Positions 29,201 to 33,601 of a stretch of DNA of 64,000 nt are shown in pieces (position 1 is the first letter of the stretch; each line of letters starts with the position of its first letter). Location of the stretch: the NCBI GenBank assembly GCA_026125795.1, contig JAHCKM010000002.1, forward strand, positions 806,001 through 870,000. The letters run 5' to 3'. The notes under the pieces were generated by a model. The model was not told the origin of the DNA and searched no databases. It was given only the letters and a program-made list of their open reading frames with translations. Source of the DNA: Burkholderiaceae bacterium. GTDB taxonomy: Bacteria; Pseudomonadota; Gammaproteobacteria; Burkholderiales; Burkholderiaceae_C. A program made the position numbers and the translations under genes.

Positions 29201-31879
29201 TGCGGATGCGGTCAGCGACAGCGTCGTGCTGTCGAGCGTGTCCGTGATGCTCGTTGCGGCCGGCGTCGCGTCGACGTTCAGCACGTCGAAGCCGCCGCCA
29301 CTGGCGCTGCCGATGCTGGCCGACACGGTGCCGGCGTCGACGTACACGTCGTCGGCCGGCGCTGCGACGGCCACCGTGCCGCTGGTCGCACCGGCGGCGA
29401 TGCCGATGGTCGCGCCGTTGGAGAGCTGCACCGACACCGGCGTCAGCGCCGGCGTGTCGAGCGTGGCGGTGTAGACGATCGCGCCGCCTTCGGCGACGCT
29501 CGCGCTGGCGCTCAACGCGACGGTGGCCACGTCGGCCACAGGCGTCACGTTGACCGACACGCTGGCGGTTTCGCTGACGCCGCCGGAGCTCACGGTGTAG
29601 CTGAAGCCGGCCGGCCCGTTGTAGTTGGCCGCCGGCGTGAACACCAGCTGGCCGCCGGCGTTCAACGCCACGCTGCCGTTGGCCACCGCGATCGCGGCTC
29701 CGCCCACGGCGATGGACTGGCCGTTCACGGCCACGACGATGGGCGTGCCTTCGAAGCTGTCGTTGGCCAGGACATCGATCGCGATGGCCGTGTCTTCGGC
29801 GGTGGTGACCGCGTCGGCGGAGACATCCACGACCGGCAGCACGCCGATCGCCACGCTGTTGGCCGCCGCCGTCGTGCCGTCGTTGACCGACAGCGTCAGC
29901 GAGGCGCTGCCGTTGTAGTCGGCGCGCGGCGTGAAGGTCGAGCCGGTCAGCGCCGCATTGATCGCCGCGGCGCTGCCGCTGAAGATCACGCTGCCGGTGC
30001 CGCTGCCGCTCAGCGTCAGGAGGCCCGCGGTGCCGCCGAGCGCAAACGTGCCTTGCGTGACGTTCACGGTCACGGTCAGCGAGCCGCCGTCGGCATCACT
30101 CACTGCGAGCGGATTGCCGTTGGCCGTGGAGAAGACCAGCGCCGTGTCCTCGCCGGTCGATTGCGCCGCCGGCAGTTGAACCTGCGGCGCGTCGGCCACT
30201 GGCGTCACCGTACCGGTGACCGTGGCGGGCAACGACGTCGTGCCATCGGATACGGTGTAGTCGAACGACGCCGGGCCGTTGTAGTCGGGCGCCGGCGCGA
30301 ACACGAGCTGGCCGTTCACCAGCCGAACGCTGCCCACCGAGACCGCGACCGCGGGCCCGCCCTCGACGATCGGCGCGCCGTTGACGTGGGTGATTGTCAG
30401 CGTGTCGCCGTCGATGTCGATGTCGTTGCCGGCCACGTTGATCGTGACCGAGCCGTCTTCGGCGACCACGAAGGTGTCGGGGTTGGCCATCGGCACGTCG
30501 TCGACCGCCGTGACGCTGCCGCTCACCATCGCATCGGCGGTGTGCGCGCCGTCGGTGATGGTGTAGTTGAAATGGGCCGGGCCGTTGTAGTGGGGCGCCG
30601 GCGTGAACACCAGCTGCCCGCCTTGCAACTGCACCGTGCCGTTGGGCACCGCCACCGCCGGGCCGCCGTCGGTCACCGCATTGCCGTTGACGTGCGTGAT
30701 CGTCAGCACCGGCGTCTCGACGTCGCCGTCATTGAAGCGCACGTTGATGGCCACCGAGCCGTCTTCGGCCACCGTGAAGGTGTCGGGTTGGGCCTGCGGC
30801 AGGTCGTCCACCGCGCTTATGCGCACGGCCCACGTGCCCGGCGTCGACGTGGCTCCGGCGTTGTCGACCACCGTGAAGCCGATCGAGTCGTCGCCGAACT
30901 GGTCGGGCAGCGGGCGCAACAGCAGGGTGCCGGCCTGTGCCGCACTCAGCGTCTGGCCGAGCAAGACTGGCGTCACGCCGTCGGCGAGCAACAGCGTGCC
31001 GATGCTGGGCAGGCGGTCGATCACCACCTGCGTGACCGCGCCGTCGACGTCGCTGCCCGTGAGCGCAACCGGCACCACGGTGTCTTCAAGTCCGCTGGCC
31101 GAGCCGGCAGTCGGCACCGGCGCGTCGTTGACCGGCGTGACGTTGAAGCCGACCGCCCCGACGGCGCTCGAGCCGCCGATCGACGCGGTGAAGCGCAGCG
31201 TGCCGGTCGGTGTGCCGGGCAAGTAGTCGGACGGCGGCACGTAGACCAAACCGCCCAGTTGTGCCGGCGTCAGCACGCTGCCGGCCTGCACGGGCGTGCC
31301 GTCGGCCTGCAGCACCTGGCCGACGCTCGGCACGCTGTCGATGCGCACCTGCGTCACGCCTTCGGGCGCTTGCACGCCGATGCCGACGTTGGGGCCTTCC
31401 TCGAGTGCATTGACCACCAGCGACGGCAGCGCGGTGGCCCCGGTCGTCAGTTCAGGCGCCGTGGACGTGGGGCGTTGCAGCTCGGTGACGTCGGCATCGA
31501 GGCCACTGCTGCGCAGTTGGCCGCCGGGCGTCACGCGTTCGACGATGCGCTCGACACGAAAGCCCGGTTGCAGGTCGCCGCCTTCGCCACCGACCAGGCC
31601 GGCGGCAGGGGCGGTGCGGGCGTCGCCCTGGTTCAACGATTCGATGACCTGGTCGGCTTCGCTCGGCGTTTCCTTCTTCGCGACGAGGATGTCGTTCTCG
31701 AGCGGCGCGTCGGCCTGCGTCAATTGCACGATCGAATCCTGACCGGTGAGCACGACGGCGCCCTTGTGCACCACCTCGCCCAGCTTCAGCGCACGGAAGT
31801 GGCCGTCGGCACCACGGATCCAGGCCTGACCCCAGATTGCCACCACCATTCCGATTTCGGTCTTGTGAATCATCGGCAT
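11249..31879 (-). CDS. lapA: Giant LapA-type RTX adhesin, 6,876 residues, with retention module and ~100-aa tandem repeats
   Basis: Surface adhesin exported by type I secretion. From the N terminus: retention module (1 to about 90), with PAAG at 91-94 in the linker; several Ig/cadherin-like modules (about 130-740, containing FTPAPHYNGPA-type motifs); 39 canonical ~100-residue repeats (TTVSLSATPSVAEGG...) in blocks of 6, 8, 10 and 15, separated by divergent Calx-beta-like modules; more Calx-beta and cadherin-like modules; a PA14-like domain; two modules with LVDADGSET; RTX nonapeptides; and a C-terminal secretion region ending LLVDTGG. I noticed no Cys in the translation, and Lys is rare after the retention module. 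M1 (31879) has AAGGGA about 6 nt upstream. Only one frame-intact reading spans the region. Long frames on the opposite strand are shadows of the repeats. Copy number could be affected by assembly. Confidence 0.95.
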   Translation of the reverse strand: MPMIHKTEIGMVVAIWGQAWIRGADGHFRALKLGEVVHKGAVVLTGQDSIVQLTQADAPLENDILVAKKETPSEADQVIESLNQGDARTAPAAGLVGGEGGDLQPGFRVERIVERVTPGGQLRSSGLDADVTELQRPTSTAPELTTGATALPSLVVNALEEGPNVGIGVQAPEGVTQVRIDSVPSVGQVLQADGTPVQAGSVLTPAQLGGLVYVPPSDYLPGTPTGTLRFTASIGGSSAVGAVGFNVTPVNDAPVPTAGSASGLEDTVVPVALTGSDVDGAVTQVVIDRLPSIGTLLLADGVTPVLLGQTLSAAQAGTLLLRPLPDQFGDDSIGFTVVDNAGATSTPGTWAVRISAVDDLPQAQPDTFTVAEDGSVAINVRFNDGDVETPVLTITHVNGNAVTDGGPAVAVPNGTVQLQGGQLVFTPAPHYNGPAHFNYTITDGAHTADAMVSGSVTAVDDVPMANPDTFVVAEDGSVTINVAGNDIDIDGDTLTITHVNGAPIVEGGPAVAVSVGSVRLVNGQLVFAPAPDYNGPASFDYTVSDGTTSLPATVTGTVTPVADAPQVQLPAAQSTGEDTALVFSTANGNPLAVSDADGGSLTVTVNVTQGTFALGGTAGLLTLSGSGTGSVIFSGSAAAINAALTGSTFTPRADYNGSASLTLSVNDGTTAAANSVAIGVLPVVDVSADAVTTAEDTAIAIDVLANDSFEGTPIVVAVNGQSIAVGGAAIAVANGSVALNAGGQLVFTPAANYNGPAGFSYTVSSGGVSETASVSVNVTPVADVATVALSASASVAEGGAIVYTATLDTPALTPVSVQLSNGATIGIAAGATSGTVAVAAPADDVYVDAGTVSASIGSASGGGFDVLNVDATPAATSITDTLDSTTLSLTASASVAEGGLITYTASLTAPAQSAVTVNLSNGASITIAAGASSGSVNVAAPVDDPHVDAGSVSATITSASGGDFENLVVSPAAATTAVSDTVDATTISLSATPSVAEGGSIVYTAALTAPAQTAVNVTLSNGAAITIAAGANSGSVSVAAPGDDVHVDAGSVSATISSASGGNFEQLVVNPGAASTAINDTIDTTTVSLTASPAVAEGGAITYTASLTSVALSPVTVGLSNGATIVIATGASTGSVNVAAPGDDVYVDAGTVSATISAASGGNFENLVVNPAAATTAVSDTLQTTTVSLSATPAVAEGGTIVYTASLTSPAQTAVTVTLSNGATITINAGASSGSTSVGAPGDDVYADSGSVSATISSAVGGNFEALAISPAAATTTVSDTIDSTTVTLTATPSVAEGGSIVYTASLTSAAQSPVSVTLSNGATITIAAGASSGTVSVAAPGDDVHVDAGSVSATISSATGGGFESLQVNPAAASTAITDTIDTTTLSIAGAASVTEGGTATYTLSLTAPALSAVTVNLAYSGTAADGSDFSGVATVTIPAGASSADFDIETLDDALFEGTEGFTVSIVSASGGTFENLVISGSDSSVGTTLLDDDATPALSVSDSSVVEGGHAVFTVSLSGASATATTFTPSLASGSATVGIDTATTIEFFNGSAWVTVPPAGVTIPAGSTSVQLRVATTDDAAADSGETFTLIATVTAGATANASAFGTATITDEAVAGPEDTTSLALSASASVAEGGAILYTATLSGPANAPLTVSLSNGAVIAIGTGATSGSVAVGAPSDDVYLDAGTVSATIASTSGGGFENLAVSSAPAVTMITDTLHNTTVSLSATPSVGEGGTITYTASLTSAAQSAVTVTLSNGATIVIAAGANSGSVNVAAPADDVFVDAGSVSATISSASGGNFENLVVNGAAATTTISDTVDATTVSLAATPSVAEGGTIVYTASLTSAAQTPVTVVLSNGATITIAAGASSGSVSVGAPSDDVVVDAGSVSATIASASGGNFESLVVSSAAATTSISDTIDTTTVSLTATPIVAEGGSITYTASLTSAAQTAVTVTLDNGAVITIAAGASAGNVSLPAPSDDVFVDAGSVSRSIASATGGNFENLAVDATPASTSITDTIDTTTVSLSATPAVAEGGSITYTASLTSPAQTAVTVTLDDGTVITIGAGASSGSASVAAPSDDVHVDAGSVSRTIASASGGNFESLAVNPAAATTTIADTIDTTTVSLSASPSVAEGGAITYTASLTSPAQTAVTVTLDDGTVITIAAGTSSGSVSLAAPSDDVHVDAGSVSRSIASATGGNFESLAVDARPAVTSITDTLDSTTVSLSASASVAEGGTITYTASLTSAAQSPVTVTLDDGTVITIAAGASTGQANVPAPADDVLVDAGSVSRTIASASGGNFESLTVNPAAATTAITDTIDTTTVSLSASPSVAEGGTIVYTASLTSAAQTAVTVTLDDGTVIAIAAGASSGSVSVAAPSDDVYLDAGSVSRTIASATGGNFENLQVSAAPAGTSITDTVDTTTLSITGSASVVEGASASYTVSLTSAAQSAVTITLAYAGGAADGSDFTGLATVTIPAGSSSSNFSIATLDDALAEGAESFSVSLVSATGGNFENLLISGGANSVTTTLLDNDGTPSITVSDSAVVEGDFAVFTVALSNASASATTFAPTLASGSATVGVDTASTLEWFDGSAWQPVTGAGVTIPAGSLSVQVRMATTDDALADSGETFTLTATVTGGTTANTAATGVATLSDEAAPDTVLVSLAGPASVVEGSNTGSYTVTLGQPAVSAVTVNLNYAGTATNGTDYTGVVSVVIPAGASSATFDLATLDDVIADSGETIVVSLGAISGGGFEAIAAHPTNNAVTTTISDEAVPDTATVSLSASASVAEGGTIVYTATLTHPAVTAVSVTLSNGSTIGITAGATSGSVSVAAPSDDVYVDAGSVSATISGTSGGGFEALAVNLAAATTTITDTIDTTTVSLTATPSVAEGGAITYTASLTSAAQSAVTVTLSNGATIVIAAGSSSNSVSVPAPGEDAIVDAGSVSATIASATGGGFENLAVNPAPATTAITDTIDTTTLSLSATAAVAEGGNIVYTASLTSVAASAVTVTLDNGATITIAAGSSSGSVTVAAPGDDVYVDASSVQAAISGASGGGFENLVVDNAPAVTAVSDTIQTTSVSLTATPSVAEGGTITYTASLTSVAQSAVTVSLSNGATISIATGASSGSVNVAAPADDAIVDAGSVSATISTASGGNFEALAVNPAAATTAITDTIDTTTVSLSASPSVAEGGSITYTASLTSAAASPVTVTLSNGATITIATGASSGTVSVPAPSDDVYLDVGSVSATLASATGGGFEDLDIDTTAATTAITDTIDTTTVSLTATPSVAEGGSITYTASLTSAAQSAVTVTLSNGATITIAAGTSSGQVSVPAPSDDVYVDAGSVSATISSATGGGFENLAINDAPATTAITDTLDSTTVSLSATPSVAEGGTITYTASLTSVAQSAVTVALSNGATITIAAGASSGTVNVPAPSDDVIVDAGSVSATISSASGGNFEALIVNPAAATTAITDTIDATTVSLSASPSVAEGGTITYTASLTSAAASAVTVTLSNGATISIAAGASSGTVSVPAPSDDVYVDAGSVSATISGATGGGFENLVVNGASAVTAITDTVDTSTVSLTASPSVAEGGTITYTASLTSPAQSTVTVTLSNGATISIAAGTSSGTVDVAAPSDDVYVDAGNVSATISNASGGNFESLAVDATPALTAISDTVDATTVSLSASASVAEGGQIVYTASLGSPAQSDVTVTLSNGATITIVANASSGTVSVPAPGDDVYVDAGSVSATIMSATGGNFESLQVNPAAATTAVTDTLNATTLSLTGSASVGEGATAPYTLSLTSPALTDVTVTLGYSGSAADGADFVGVATVTIPGGASSASFDIATLNDALAEGAESFTVGIVSASGGNFESLVLAGGASSVTSAIVDDDTATLSLAATPSLTEAGGTIVYTATITQPPVSALLVSLSNGATITIAAGATSGTVNVPLAASDDVYADPTSVSASISGTSGGGIGLVVDATPAVTTIGDTIDDTTVSLSATPSVAEGGTIVYTATLSSAAQSAVTVTITSGATITIAAGATSGTANVAAPSDDVLLDAGSITRSIVSATGGGFENLVIGGTPATTSISDTIDDTTVSLSATPSVAEGGSITYTASLTSAAATPVTVTLSNGATIGIAAGASSGTVSTAAPSDDVYVDAGSVSATISSATGGGFENLVLDPTAAITSITDTLNTTTVSLSASASVAEGGNIVYTASLTSPAQSAVTVTLSNSATISIAAGASSGTVSVPAPGDDVYIDAGSVSATIASATGGGFESLLVDPAAATTSITDTVSATTVSLTATPSVAEGGSIVYTASLTSAAQSAVTVTLSNGATITIASGASSGTVSVAAPGDDVYVDAGSVSATIASASGGNFESLVVDPTAATTSITDTVNSTTVSLTATPSVAEGGSIVYTASLTNPAQSAVSVTLSNGATITIAAGTSSGTVSVAAPSDDVYVDAGNVSATIASATGGNFESLVVNPAAALTAITDTINTTTVSLTATGSVAEGGSIVYTASLTSAAQSAVTVTLSNGATITIAAGASSGTVSVAAPSDDVYVDAGSVSATITAASGGNFEALAINPAAATTAITDTVNTTAVSLTASGSVAEGGTIVYTASLTSPAQSAVTVTLSNGATISIAAGASSGSVDVAAPADDVYVDAGSVSATISAASGGNFENLAVDATPAITAITDTADSTTVSLSATPSVAEGGSIVYTATLSNPAQSAVTVTITGGLTIAIAAGATTGTLSVAAPSDDVYIDAGSVSRSITAATGGNFEALAIDPTAATTAVTDTIATTTVSLTASASVAEGGSIVYTASLTNPAQTAVTVTLSNGATINIAAGAGSGSVSVAAPSDDVYVDAGGVSATISNATGGNFENLAINPAAATTAITDTVDTTTVSLTASASVAEGGSITYTASLTQPAQTPVTVTLSNGATINIAAGASSGQVSVPAPGDDVYVDAGSVSATISSATGGNFEDLAINAAAATTAITDTIATTTVSLGATASVAEGGNITYTASLTNPAQTAVTVTLSNGATITIPAGASSGSVNVAAPGDDVYVDNGTVSATISNASGGNFEALAINPAAAATTITDTANTTTVSLSANASVAEGGTITYTATLTNPAQTAVTVNLSNGATITIAAGASSGSVNVAAPGDDVYVDAGSVSATISNASGGNFEVLAIDPSAATTAITDTVNSTTVSLSATPSVAEGGNIVYTATLSNAAQTPVTVTITGGTTITIAAGATTGTATVAAPSDDVYIDAGSVSRSIVSATGGNFEALTINPAAATTAVTDTIAITTVSLTASASVAEGGSIVYTASLTNPAQTAVTVTLSNGATINIAAGASSGTVSVAAPSDDVYVDAGSVSATISTASGGNFENLAINPAAATTTVTDTVNTTTLSLTGAATVTEGMSGSYTVSLTSPAQTAVTVNLAYSGTAANGADYTGIASVTIPAGASSATFSIATLDDALADSGETFTVSVASATGGNFENLVVSGGASSVTTTINDEATSDTVLISLTGPAAVTESAATGNFTVTLGQAGVTAVTVNLTYAGTASNGSDYTGVVSVTIPAGATSATFSLATLDDALADSGETIVVGLGSISGGGFEAIAAHPTNNSVTTTISDEAVPDTVLVSLSGPASVAEGAATANYTVSLGQAAATPVTVNLNYGGTATGGGTDYTGVVSVTIPAGATSVTFALPTTDDALDEANETIVVSLGSVSGGGFEAIAAHATNNTVTTTITDNDPTPSLVINDVSVNEAAGTMTFTVTLSAASGQTVSVNYATSNGSASAGSDYTATSGTLTFTPGVVTRTLTVPIINDTATESTETFNVTLSGAVNATIADATGVGTIVDNDAPPQLDLDANNSSGAAGANYTTTYTEQGAAVAIADGDISITDVDSSTIAGATITLTNRSSGDVLNLPSLPPGITASVNTTATQITITLAGSATPAVYQSVINGITFAAGGGDAPVTTARTVTVSVTDGTSSSNVATTTISVGAVNDAPINTVPGAQNTNEDTSRTISGLSISDVDAGAGTMTTTLAVTNGTLTVSGGSAVIVGSGSNTVTLTGTVAQINATLAANVTYVPTANFAGSATLTMTTSDGGNTGSGGTLTDVDTVSITVNPVNDAPVAAADTVAATEDTPLSIPVATLLANDSDPDPGSTLTITSVQSPVNGTVALVGSNVVFTPAAHYSGPASFTYTVSDGQGGSSTATVAVNVAAVADAPTLVIDTTGSDSGSVTTPALPPSTGLTRAFYDNIASVSTANAGTIGAVETAVETSTPTSTSIVTDVMIANVGVDDAYRYTGFIFLQAGQTYTVNGSRDDTLMVKIGGTQVYGVGYNNWGSFSATAYTPTTSGYYSIEVTAYNGDGIGNLDINLSVNGGPALDLNTTNFNLYANAAGFAGSTVAGPLVPNGDGGHYPSVYQVGNEDTAIRLGSISASLVDADGSETLSVSIANIPVGAVLSDGTNSFTATAGSTSVVVTGWLLSNLTLTPPAHYSGTISLNVTATAIEATGPSASTSATLPVVVTPTVDAPAISGATTIVAMAQGASGQATVNFPIMATLVDADGSETIAYYVSGVPTGAAFSAGIDTGNGVWSFTAAQINGLTLTLPAGYSTNGAVLTVTAVSTETATGSSDSVSSTVTLLAEYTTTSNTGNNNNNSYTGTDANNYYNGAGGNDTINPGNGDDLVFGGTGNDNINGGAGNDALNGDAGSDIIVGGTGSDLIRGGAGNDTLTGGTGAAGTDPTTDVFAWTLTDRGSAGAPAVDTITDFNVASASAGGDVLDLRDLLSNEALGAGNTVGNLANYLDFSVSGSGPTATTTIRISTTGQFANGNYSAGAEDQSIVLQGVDLPNGLGLASGASDAQIIQELINRGKLLVDTGG
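11690..11890 (-). other. RTX (GGxGxDxUx) calcium-binding repeats of LapA
   Basis: The adhesin translation here contains a run of nonapeptides such as GGAGNDALNGDAGSD and GGTGSDLIRGGAGND. These form a calcium-dependent beta-roll and mark type I secretion substrates. The roughly 140 residues that follow form the non-cleaved C-terminal secretion region (TDRGSAGAPAVDTITDFNV). An Asn-rich stretch (SNTGNNNNNSYTG) precedes the repeats. Confidence 0.9.
12735..13160 (-). other. PA14-like domain of LapA (putative ligand-binding tip)
   Basis: About 140 residues read TRAFYDNIASV ... YTGFIFLQAGQTYTVNGSRD ... KIGGTQVYGVGYNNWGSF ... GYYSIEVTAYNGDG. The order of a sheet segment, SRDDTLMVKIGG and GYYSIEV matches PA14 domains, which in RTX adhesins such as the Marinomonas ice-binding adhesin bind sugars. 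The ligand here is unknown. Confidence 0.7.
15715..20215 (-). repeat. LapA tandem repeat block 4: 15 units of 300 bp
   Basis: The codons for the EGG motif recur exactly every 300 nt (for example ending at 15960, 16260, 16560 ... 20160), giving 15 units of 100 residues. The consensus is TTVSLSATPSVAEGG, then IVYTASLTSPAQSAVTV, LSNGATITIAAGASSG, DDVYVDAGSVSATI and SASGGNFE. The first unit of the block has one extra residue in EAGG. Confidence 0.95.
20557..23555 (-). repeat. LapA tandem repeat block 3: 10 units of 300 bp
   Basis: Ten canonical 100-residue units; the EGG marker recurs every 300 nt from about 20802 to 23502. A single divergent module of about 114 residues (20215-20557) separates it from block 4. 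Confidence 0.95.
24622..27020 (-). repeat. LapA tandem repeat block 2: 8 units of 300 bp
   Basis: Eight canonical units, marker every 300 nt from about 24867 to 26967. The five units nearest the C-terminal side carry SVSRTI/SRSI instead of SVSATI, and most of these carry LDDGTVITI instead of LSNGATITI. Divergent Calx-beta-like modules of about 355 residues (23555-24622) separate it from block 3. Confidence 0.95.
27745..29545 (-). repeat. LapA tandem repeat block 1: 6 units of 300 bp
   Basis: Six canonical units, marker every 300 nt from 27990 to 29490, directly after the N-terminal cadherin-like modules. Two divergent modules (27020-27745, about 241 residues) follow before block 2. Confidence 0.95.
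31598..31609 (-). other. Putative LapG cleavage site PAAG (LapA residues 91-94)
   Basis: The codons CCT GCC GCC GGC encode P-A-A-G in DARTAPAAGLVGGEGG, a flexible linker just after the retention module. LapG proteases are known to cut between the two alanines of TAAG/PAAG-type motifs at about this distance from the N terminus. Confidence 0.85.
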
Positions 31880-32070
31880 GCAAGTCCCTTTGCGCGCGCG
31901 CGCAAATGTCGGATGGAGTATCGACGTGGAAGGCGCGCCGCTGGAGAGAGCGCCAACACGGTGCCGTGATGCCTGTCACCAAATGTGTCGCGGTTGCACC
32001 GTGGTACAGGAAACCGCGCGTCGCTGCATCGGTTGCGCGACGCAGGTTGCTGCTTTTGAAGCGTGCGAAC
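31880..32070 (-). promoter_or_regulatory. lapA upstream region with perfect 18-bp palindrome at 31889-31906
   Basis: 191 nt separate lapC from lapA. Immediately before the lapA ribosome site lies TTTGCGCGCGCGCGCAAA, a perfect palindrome able to form a 7-bp RNA hairpin. Its 3' AAA abuts and partly joins the AAGGGA Shine-Dalgarno. A lapA-specific promoter may lie here; I could not pick out convincing -35/-10 boxes. Confidence 0.5.
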
Positions 32071-33516
32071 TTACCGCTCGCTCAGCGCGCGCGACTGCAC
32101 CTTCAACACCGGTTTGAGCATGTAGCTCAGCACCGACTTGCGGCCGGTGAGCACGTCCACTTCGGCCGTCATGCCGGGGATGATCGGCATCTTCTCGCCG
32201 AAGCCGGCCTTGGCGGTGCGCACGCGCACGAGGTAGTAGGCGTTGCCGCGTTCGTCGATCACGCTGTCGGGCGAGATGTTCTCCACCTTGGCGTCGAGCC
32301 CGCCGTAGATCGAGAAGTCGTAGGCCGTGAACTTCACGTTGGCTGATTGCCCCGGATGGATGAACGCGATGTCCTTCGGCGCGATGCGGGCCTCGAGCAC
32401 CAGCGTGTCGTCGAGCGGCACGATCTCGACGATGTCCTTGCCCGGCTGCACGACGCCGCCCACGGTGTTGGCCAGCAGCCGCTGCACGCGGCCGCGCACT
32501 GGCGACTTGACCTGCGCCTTGTCCACCTTGTCGGCCAGCGCCACGGCGCCCTCGTTGAGCGCGTTGAGCTTGGCCATCGTCTCGCCGAGCTCCTTGCGCG
32601 CCTCGTTGCGGAACATGAACTCGGTCTCCTGCGCCTTGCGCTGCACCTCGCCGATGCCGGCCTGCACGCGCGCGATCTGCGCGGTGGAGCCTTCCACCTC
32701 GCCGCGGAAGCGCACCACCTCGCGCTCCAGCCGCAACACATCCACCTGCGAGACCGCGCCGGTGGCCAGCAGCGGGCGCGTTTGCGCCAGCTCCTGCTGC
32801 GTCAGTTCCAGGCCGCGCAGCGCGGTGGCGCGTTTGACCTGCACCTCGCTCAGCTCCTGCTGCTTCTGCGCCAACTGCTGCCGGTTGACCGACATGGTCG
32901 CGGCCAACTCGCTGACGCGCGATTCGAACAGGCGCTGCTCGTCAAGCGCCACGCGCTTCTCGTCGTCGTCACGGCCCACCGGCGCGACGAACTTGATGCC
33001 TTCAGCCAGGGCACGCAGCCGCGCCGCACGTGCCCGCAGCGAAAAGCCTTGTGCCGCGCTCTCGCGCACGCCGGCGCCGGCGCGTGTCTCGTCCACACGC
33101 AGCAGCAGCTGGCCGGCCTCCACCAGCTGGCCCTCGCGCACCAGGATCTCGGCCACCACGCCGCCGTCGAGCGACTGCACCACCTGCAGCTGGCGCGACG
33201 GGATCACGCGCGCGTCGCCGCGCGTCACCTCGTCCACCGGCGCCAGCGCGGCCCACACCAGCAGCGCGGCCACACACACCGCCGCGGCGCGCACGATCTT
33301 CTGCGCGCCGCGCGTGCGCTGGCGCGAGATCAGCGCATCGGCCTCGCGCTCGAAGCTCTTGACGCCGGCCTCGGCGGCGTCGGCGTCGCTGACCGTGGGC
33401 CCGAGCAGCTTGTCGGTCACCGGCTCCAGGCCGACGCGCACACGCTCGAGCGCGCCCATCGTCTTGTCGCCGACGAAGGGCCGCGGCTTGGCGATGAGGT
33501 CGTCGCGGGCGTTCAT
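32071..33516 (-). CDS. lapC: HlyD/LapC-type membrane fusion protein of type I secretion
   Basis: 481-residue periplasmic adaptor linking the ABC exporter to the TolC-like channel. It has a cytosolic N-terminal stretch of about 75 residues, one TM helix (about 75-93), a biotinyl-lipoyl-like segment (DGGVVAEILVREGQLVEAG), a long coiled coil (about residues 150-320, rich in Q/E/L) and the HlyD-type beta-barrel with GRVQRLLANTVGGVVQPG. ATG 33516 is used; upstream codons of the open frame run through a dispersed repeat. It follows lapB by 85 nt and precedes lapA by 191 nt on the same strand. Confidence 0.93.
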   Translation of the reverse strand: MNARDDLIAKPRPFVGDKTMGALERVRVGLEPVTDKLLGPTVSDADAAEAGVKSFEREADALISRQRTRGAQKIVRAAAVCVAALLVWAALAPVDEVTRGDARVIPSRQLQVVQSLDGGVVAEILVREGQLVEAGQLLLRVDETRAGAGVRESAAQGFSLRARAARLRALAEGIKFVAPVGRDDDEKRVALDEQRLFESRVSELAATMSVNRQQLAQKQQELSEVQVKRATALRGLELTQQELAQTRPLLATGAVSQVDVLRLEREVVRFRGEVEGSTAQIARVQAGIGEVQRKAQETEFMFRNEARKELGETMAKLNALNEGAVALADKVDKAQVKSPVRGRVQRLLANTVGGVVQPGKDIVEIVPLDDTLVLEARIAPKDIAFIHPGQSANVKFTAYDFSIYGGLDAKVENISPDSVIDERGNAYYLVRVRTAKAGFGEKMPIIPGMTAEVDVLTGRKSVLSYMLKPVLKVQSRALSER

Positions 33517-33526
33517 GCGGTCGGTC

Positions 33527-33601
33527 GGCGCCGGGCCGCTCCCAAGCCGACCGAGCCCCCTCGGGGGGCAGCGAACGAAGTGAGCGTGGGGGCCAACACG
33601 T
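33527..33601 (+). repeat. Dispersed intergenic repeat, copy 2
   Basis: Fills the lapB-lapC gap. It shares GGCGCCGGGCCGCTCCCAAG and CCCCCTCGGGGGGCAGCG with copy 1, and GCAGCGAACGA-GTGAGCGTGGG with copy 3. Relative to the flanking genes it runs antisense, unlike copy 1. Confidence 0.85.

Noticed and set aside
15715-29545. Regular repeats as a possible CRISPR or other non-coding array
   Set aside because: The units are 300 bp, fully in frame with lapA and encode a conserved protein repeat; there are no short repeats with unique spacers.
11201-31969. Very long open frames on the plus strand opposite lapA (hundreds to over 1,700 codons), rich in Arg, Gly, Asp and His
   Set aside because: They mirror the 300-bp repeats in antisense; high GC and the exact codon-multiple period keep them open. 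Composition is unlike real proteins, and no domain or ribosome site was seen.
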